Shown here: piece after piece, positions 5,907 through 8,895 of the stretch
Position numbering within the stretch: position 1 is the first letter of the stretch
Layout of the letters: every line of letters begins with the position of its first letter
Source: Chloroflexota bacterium
Lineage (GTDB): Bacteria > Chloroflexota > Dehalococcoidia > Lucifugimonadales > JADFKI01
DNA length: 8,895 bases
Assembly: GCA_009838595.1 (NCBI GenBank)
Contig: VXRI01000304.1
Coordinates: 1 to 8,895 of the forward strand
Reading direction: 5' to 3'
Made by a program: the position numbers and the translations under genes
The notes under the pieces: generated by a model
Told to the model about the DNA's origin: nothing
The model's input: only the letters and a program-made list of their open reading frames with translations
The model's database searches: none

Positions 5907-7034
5907 TCAGCGCATCCCCAGAGCGCTGAACACCAGCCGTTGGACAGACTGCACACCTGCCTCTGCGAACGTCCTTGCATCCCTAATCATGTCCGCTTGA
6001 ACGGGCAACTCTTCCACATCGCGCAAAGTGGAAACGCCATACTGCGCGGCGTAATCTCGCGGGATGGCGGCAGGCAAGTTTTGCTCGGACATGACCGCGA
6101 AGTCCATCGCCCACGCCCTTGCTACTGCTTGCAAATCATAGCCGCCGCCGCCGAGCGCGAGCCACTTGCGCGCGCCGAGTGATGCCAGTTCTTGCACCGC
6201 TGCCGCGTGTCCCTGCACGGATAGCGCTAGATGCGTTATCGGGTCGCGGAAGTGCGAGTCGATGCCCAATTGCGTTACCATAACATCGGGTTGGAATCGA
6301 TGCAGCAGCGGCATCGCTACCTCGCGCAGCGCCCACAAGTACACTTCGTCGGTCGTGTACGGATAGAGCGGCATATTCACGGAGTAGCCCCTGCCCCTGC
6401 CCGCGCCAATTTCCTGCGTATGCCCGGTGCCGGGGAATAGGAACGCGCCGGATTCGTGCAATGAAATGGTCATTACGGCGTCCGTGTCGTAGAACGCGTG
6501 CTGCACGCCGTCGCCGTGGTGACAGTCAATATCCACGTATGCGATTCGCAAGCCTTCCGCCAACAGCCGTTTGATGCCGATGACCGGGTCGTTGAACACG
6601 CAGAAGCCGTATGCGTACGACGGCATCGCATGGTGCAATCCGCCGGATATGCTGAATGCCGCATCCACTTCGTCCGAAAGCAGCATTTCGACCGCCGTCA
6701 TCGTGGCGCCGGTGGATAGCGCGGACGCATCGTAGATGCCGCGGTACGCCGGATTGTCGCCCGGACCGAAGTTGAACCTGCGCTGCTCAACGCTCGCGTC
6801 GCCGTTGTTCAGCCGTTGCACCGCATCTACATAGTCCGCGGAGTGATACCACCGGATTTCTTCGAGCAGCGCCTCGCGTGGCGCGACGACCGACACATTC
6901 GGAGCGTCAAAGGCGTTGTAGGCTTGCAGCAATTCGTAGGTGTAGCGCAGGCGCGCCGGTTTCATCGGGTGCGTATCGCTCAGCGTGTGCCGCGAAAGTT
7001 CGTCAGCGTAAACGAATGCCGTTTTTCTCGCCAT
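5907..7034 (-). CDS. acuC: AcuC-like histone deacetylase-family zinc hydrolase
   Basis: This 375-residue cytoplasmic protein belongs to the arginase/deacetylase fold. Family members remove acyl groups from lysine or small amines; AcuC in Bacillus deacetylates acetyl-CoA synthetase. GGLHHA (131-136) carries the catalytic histidine pair H134/H135. VDIDCHHGDGVQ (167-178) gives zinc ligands D170 and H172. GIDSHFRDP (257-265) gives the third ligand, D259. GGGGY (295-299) gives the transition-state tyrosine Y299. All key residues are present, so it should be active. Its ATG lies 2 nt after the stop of the upstream MBL gene, with GGAG eight bases before the ATG and inside that gene. No acuA or acetyl-CoA synthetase gene is nearby, so the substrate is open; acetylpolyamine amidohydrolase activity is an alternative. 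Confidence 0.9.
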   Translation of the reverse strand: MARKTAFVYADELSRHTLSDTHPMKPARLRYTYELLQAYNAFDAPNVSVVAPREALLEEIRWYHSADYVDAVQRLNNGDASVEQRRFNFGPGDNPAYRGIYDASALSTGATMTAVEMLLSDEVDAAFSISGGLHHAMPSYAYGFCVFNDPVIGIKRLLAEGLRIAYVDIDCHHGDGVQHAFYDTDAVMTISLHESGAFLFPGTGHTQEIGAGRGRGYSVNMPLYPYTTDEVYLWALREVAMPLLHRFQPDVMVTQLGIDSHFRDPITHLALSVQGHAAAVQELASLGARKWLALGGGGYDLQAVARAWAMDFAVMSEQNLPAAIPRDYAAQYGVSTLRDVEELPVQADMIRDARTFAEAGVQSVQRLVFSALGMR

Positions 7035-7036
7035 GC

Positions 7037-7837
7037 CTAATTCTCCACGACAGTCATTGAATCGCGCGAAAGGTCGAGGCGCATATCCGCATCCGCAATC
7101 GTGAATTGATGTCCGGACTTAGCGCTGACTTCGGCAAGTTCACGGCGCACTGCGTCTTCCCAAGCGGGGTTCAAGTGCGTGATGATTGTCTCTGGCAAGC
7201 GTCCATGAGTCGCGCGGAATTTATCCAGTTCGTCCATCAGCATATTGGGCGTCAGATGACCTGAAGCCCGCGCGCCCGCCGCATTTTCGTTGCCGAAAGT
7301 AACTTCGGTGAGAAGGGCATCCGGCGCGACATGCTCCCATGCCTTCCACAAGCCCTTGCCCGTGTCGCCGGTGTAGAATAGCCGCACACTGCCATCGTCG
7401 ATCTGGAAGCCAGCCGTAGGAACCGAGTGATATACAGGCACCCCCACGACGTCATAGCCAAGCACGCGGAACGGCTGGTAGAGCTTGACCGTGTGCATCC
7501 GAAATGTCGGCGCGTCTTCACTTGGCAATGCTAGGAAATTGGGGAATAGCCTCCCGTTCATCAGCGTCTCGGTTACCGCGTCCACCGTGTCTTGTATGGC
7601 ATACACATCGATGGTAACGCCTTCGTTGCGAACCGCGATGCCCAGCGGCAGCAAGTCTTTCACATGGTCGAAATGCCGGTGCGAGAGGATGATAGCGCGT
7701 ATCCCGCGCAGTTCGTCGTGCGTCAAAGAGCGCGTCAGCGAGCCGGCGTCGAGCGCGAGCGCACCGTCAACCAGATAGCTCGTCATCCGCGTCCGGCGGC
7801 TTTCCACATTGTGCGCACCAAGCACCCTTAACTGCAT
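7037..7837 (-). CDS. Metallo-beta-lactamase-fold hydrolase, class II cyclic-nucleotide phosphodiesterase/RNase Z-like
   Basis: The protein has 266 residues from the chosen start. SHRHFDHVKD (52-61) is the HxHxDH di-metal motif. H137 (in PVYHSVP), D158 (in YTGDTG), H194 (in GHLTP) and H221 (in ITHLNP) fit as the remaining metal or active-site positions. The spacing and the TEVTFGNE...GHLTP block recall class II cAMP phosphodiesterases (CpdP type), which share this fold with RNase Z and related phosphodiesterases. A cyclic or other phosphodiester substrate is inferred, not shown. ATG at 7837 has AAGGAG at 7845-7850 with a 7-nt spacer and gives MQLRVLGAHN, a normal first strand. An in-frame ATG at 7918 would add 27 residues unlike the family. 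The gene sits between npdG and acuC. Confidence 0.85.
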   Translation of the reverse strand: MQLRVLGAHNVESRRTRMTSYLVDGALALDAGSLTRSLTHDELRGIRAIILSHRHFDHVKDLLPLGIAVRNEGVTIDVYAIQDTVDAVTETLMNGRLFPNFLALPSEDAPTFRMHTVKLYQPFRVLGYDVVGVPVYHSVPTAGFQIDDGSVRLFYTGDTGKGLWKAWEHVAPDALLTEVTFGNENAAGARASGHLTPNMLMDELDKFRATHGRLPETIITHLNPAWEDAVRRELAEVSAKSGHQFTIADADMRLDLSRDSMTVVEN

Positions 7838-7924
7838 GAGACTGCTCCTTTCGTGGTTATAGTATCCCTTCTTCCCCCTTGTTACGCCTTGATGGGAGAA
7901 GATGAGCATGGATCGCAAATCGAG
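7838..7924 (-). other. Short spacer between npdG and the MBL gene
   Basis: This 87-bp gap contains the AAGGAG ribosome-binding site of the MBL gene at 7845-7850 and a purine-rich stretch on the minus strand (plus-strand CCCTTCTTCCCCCTT, 7866-7880). A loose TACTAT/TATAAC-like -10 lies near 7858-7865 without a matching -35. I see no terminator hairpin, so read-through from npdG is the simplest view. Confidence 0.4.
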
Positions 7925-8569
7925 CTACACGCCAACAATCTTAATCATCGAGTGCGCCTTGTAGATGCGGTTGATGTTTAGCAGCAGGGCAGTCAAGTCT
8001 TCGCAGTATCGCGCATTCACCAAGCCACCGCCATCTATGCCACGCGCGCCCGTTATCGTTTCGGCGAGCGCAATGACCTTGCCTTTGGCGTCCGCGTCAT
8101 CGGCGAATACTATAATGTCTGTGTCCAGCGACCTGTCGGGTGTAAGTAGCTCTTGCGCGCTCACATTGTGAAATGCTGCCGTGTGTATGGCATCCGGCAC
8201 GATTTCCTGCGCTTCCAATGCCGCTGAACCCGCTTCGACCCTGACCGCGCTTGCGATGCCCTTGCTGAATGCCAGCGGCGCGACTACGTTGATGATGAGC
8301 TTGCCGGACAGTTCGCTTGTAAGCGATTCGAGCGTTGGTTTCTGCGCCGAATACGGCACGGCGATTACGACAATGTCCGATTGCGCCGCGACATCCGAGT
8401 TCAAGCCGCCGTCTATTGAGATGGACGGCGCAATCTCGCGCACGCTGTCCGCCGCCGATTGCGCGCGCTCCGCATCCCGCGAGCCGATGAGAATGTCCTC
8501 GCCGGAAATCGCGAATCGCAGCGCTAGTCCGCGTCCCTCAGGTCCCGTGCCGCCAATAAATCCAATCAT
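7925..8569 (-). CDS. npdG: NADPH:coenzyme F420 oxidoreductase
   Basis: The enzyme transfers hydride between NADPH and the deazaflavin coenzyme F420. The 214 residues match the known size (about 212 in Archaeoglobus Fno). GGTGPEGRGLA (6-16) is the Rossmann loop. S30-R31 in GSRDAERA fits recognition of the NADP 2'-phosphate. VIAVPYS (68-74), AIHTAAF (127-133, near the F420 site in the archaeal enzyme) and the C-terminal NARYCEDLTALLLNINR (185-201) align with Fno by recall. ATG at 8569 has AAAGG at 8579-8583 with a 9-nt spacer. It is the first gene of a probable operon; 87 bp separate its stop from the next start. A first-family MITE lies 43 bp upstream of the ATG. Its presence implies that the host makes or imports F420. 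Confidence 0.9.
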   Translation of the reverse strand: MIGFIGGTGPEGRGLALRFAISGEDILIGSRDAERAQSAADSVREIAPSISIDGGLNSDVAAQSDIVVIAVPYSAQKPTLESLTSELSGKLIINVVAPLAFSKGIASAVRVEAGSAALEAQEIVPDAIHTAAFHNVSAQELLTPDRSLDTDIIVFADDADAKGKVIALAETITGARGIDGGGLVNARYCEDLTALLLNINRIYKAHSMIKIVGV

Positions 8570-8612
8570 TCAATTTTGCCTTTCTGGGATTACCGTGTGT
8601 GATGCCGCGACT

Positions 8613-8770
8613 ATTAGGCTCTGTTGACATTTGCGATATTTACGTGAAAACGGGAATCCAGAATCTCAAATGTAGCAGTTTTTGTCATGTTAACGCCGCT
8701 TGGAGGGCGCTGGATTCCTGCTTACTTATGAATGACGGGATGTAATTGTGAAATGTCAACAGAACCTAAT
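8613..8770 (-). mobile_element. MITE-like element, first family, copy 2
   Basis: The 158-bp element is bounded by 20-bp terminal inverted repeats matching at 19 positions: ATTAGGCTCTGTTGACATTT (8613-8632) and the complement of 8751-8770. Its right repeat equals the left repeat of copy 1 at 4703-4722, in opposite orientation. The interior has a second inverted pair, GGAATCCAG (8653-8661) and CTGGATTCC (8710-8718). It codes for nothing. Near-perfect ends suggest it is younger than copy 1. If the ends are taken as TAGG...CCTA, both sides are flanked by AT, which could be a 2-bp target duplication but is also part of the palindromic end. Confidence 0.75.
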
Positions 8771-8846
8771 CAATGATGCTTCTTTGGCGATACTTCTTTG
8801 GCAAGGATCTGATCTGAATGCACATTTGTGGACGATTTCGGACCAT
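8766..8846 (-). CDS. Possible 26-codon ORF ending in the MITE
   Basis: An ATG at 8846 opens a 26-residue basic ORF, starting MVRNRPQMC and ending KKYRQRSIID. Its TAG stop (8766-8768) is supplied by the terminal repeat of the MITE. GGAAGGTTAGGAT lies upstream (minus strand, 8853-8865) and could give a ribosome-binding site about 8 nt from the ATG. An in-frame TAG lies just upstream, so the ORF does not extend further 5'. It may be a gene start cut off by MITE insertion, or chance. No family is recognised. Confidence 0.2.
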   Translation of the reverse strand: MVRNRPQMCIQIRSLPKKYRQRSIID

Positions 8847-8895
8847 TACTTCATCCTAACCTTCCACAATCAAATGGGAATGGACTCTTCGGCGC
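8771..8895. other. Unassigned sequence at the right edge
   Basis: These 125 bases beyond the MITE hold no long ORF. They contain a direct repeat of CTTCTTTGGC (8779-8788 and 8793-8802, 14-nt period). On the minus strand, GGAAGGTTAGGAT (8853-8865) also occurs at 4894-4906 on the plus strand. Any promoter for npdG that is not inside the MITE would lie here or further right. Confidence 0.4.

Noticed and set aside
5811..6182. A plus-strand frame overlapping the epimerase end and acuC
   Set aside because: It starts inside the epimerase gene in another frame and runs antisense to the acuC 3' end.
7838..7918. N-terminal extension of the MBL protein from ATG 7918
   Set aside because: The extension has no family similarity, whereas ATG 7837 has AAGGAG at 7-nt spacing and begins at the expected first strand.
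8181..8627. A 148-codon plus-strand frame opposite npdG
   Set aside because: npdG on the minus strand has a full NADPH:F420 reductase signature and a ribosome-binding site.

Overview
The window looks like a piece of a bacterial chromosome of moderate-to-high GC, carrying six complete protein genes and one cut by the left edge. The closest fit by recall is Chloroflexota, in the Dehalococcoidia/SAR202 area. The reasons are the CBS-less GuaB3-type IMP dehydrogenase homologue, an NADPH:F420 reductase (which implies coenzyme F420), and intergenic spacers filled with short inverted-repeat elements. This assignment is an inference from gene content, not a database result.

Layout. (1) 1-758, minus: the N-terminal part of epoxyqueuosine reductase queG, cut by the window edge. 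(2) 759-1097: a divergent promoter region. (3) 1098-2240, plus: guaB3, with a good sigma70-like promoter and a TTG start. (4) 2241-2411: a convergent spacer with a short direct repeat. (5) 4378 down to 2412, minus: prfA-prmC, the classical pair of release factor 1 and the methyltransferase that modifies its GGQ motif, joined by a 1-nt stop/start overlap. (6) 4379-4962: a 584-bp spacer packed with two MITE-like elements of different families and a possible 19-codon leader ORF. (7) 4963-5856, plus: a TIGR01777-family NAD(P)-dependent epimerase. (8) 8569 down to 5907, minus: npdG, then a metallo-beta-lactamase-fold phosphodiesterase-like hydrolase, then an AcuC-like zinc deacetylase. The last two are 2 nt apart and the set reads as an operon. 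(9) 8570-8895: a second copy of the first MITE family, inverted relative to the copy at 4703, then unassigned sequence containing a short ORF whose stop codon lies in the MITE end.

How the genes relate. queG and guaB3 diverge from one spacer and touch the same metabolite pool, since queuosine is built from GTP and GuaB3 belongs to the guanine-nucleotide enzyme family. prfA and prmC form a substrate-enzyme pair for translation termination. The npdG/MBL/acuC group combines F420 redox, a probable phosphodiester hydrolase and a probable deacylase; no shared pathway is evident.

I found no CRISPR array, tRNA, rRNA, defence system, integrase or autonomous transposase. The genes are mostly housekeeping or known families. 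The least described content is in the spacers: the MITE-like elements, short ORFs with ribosome-binding sites, and hairpins formed at MITE-flank junctions.
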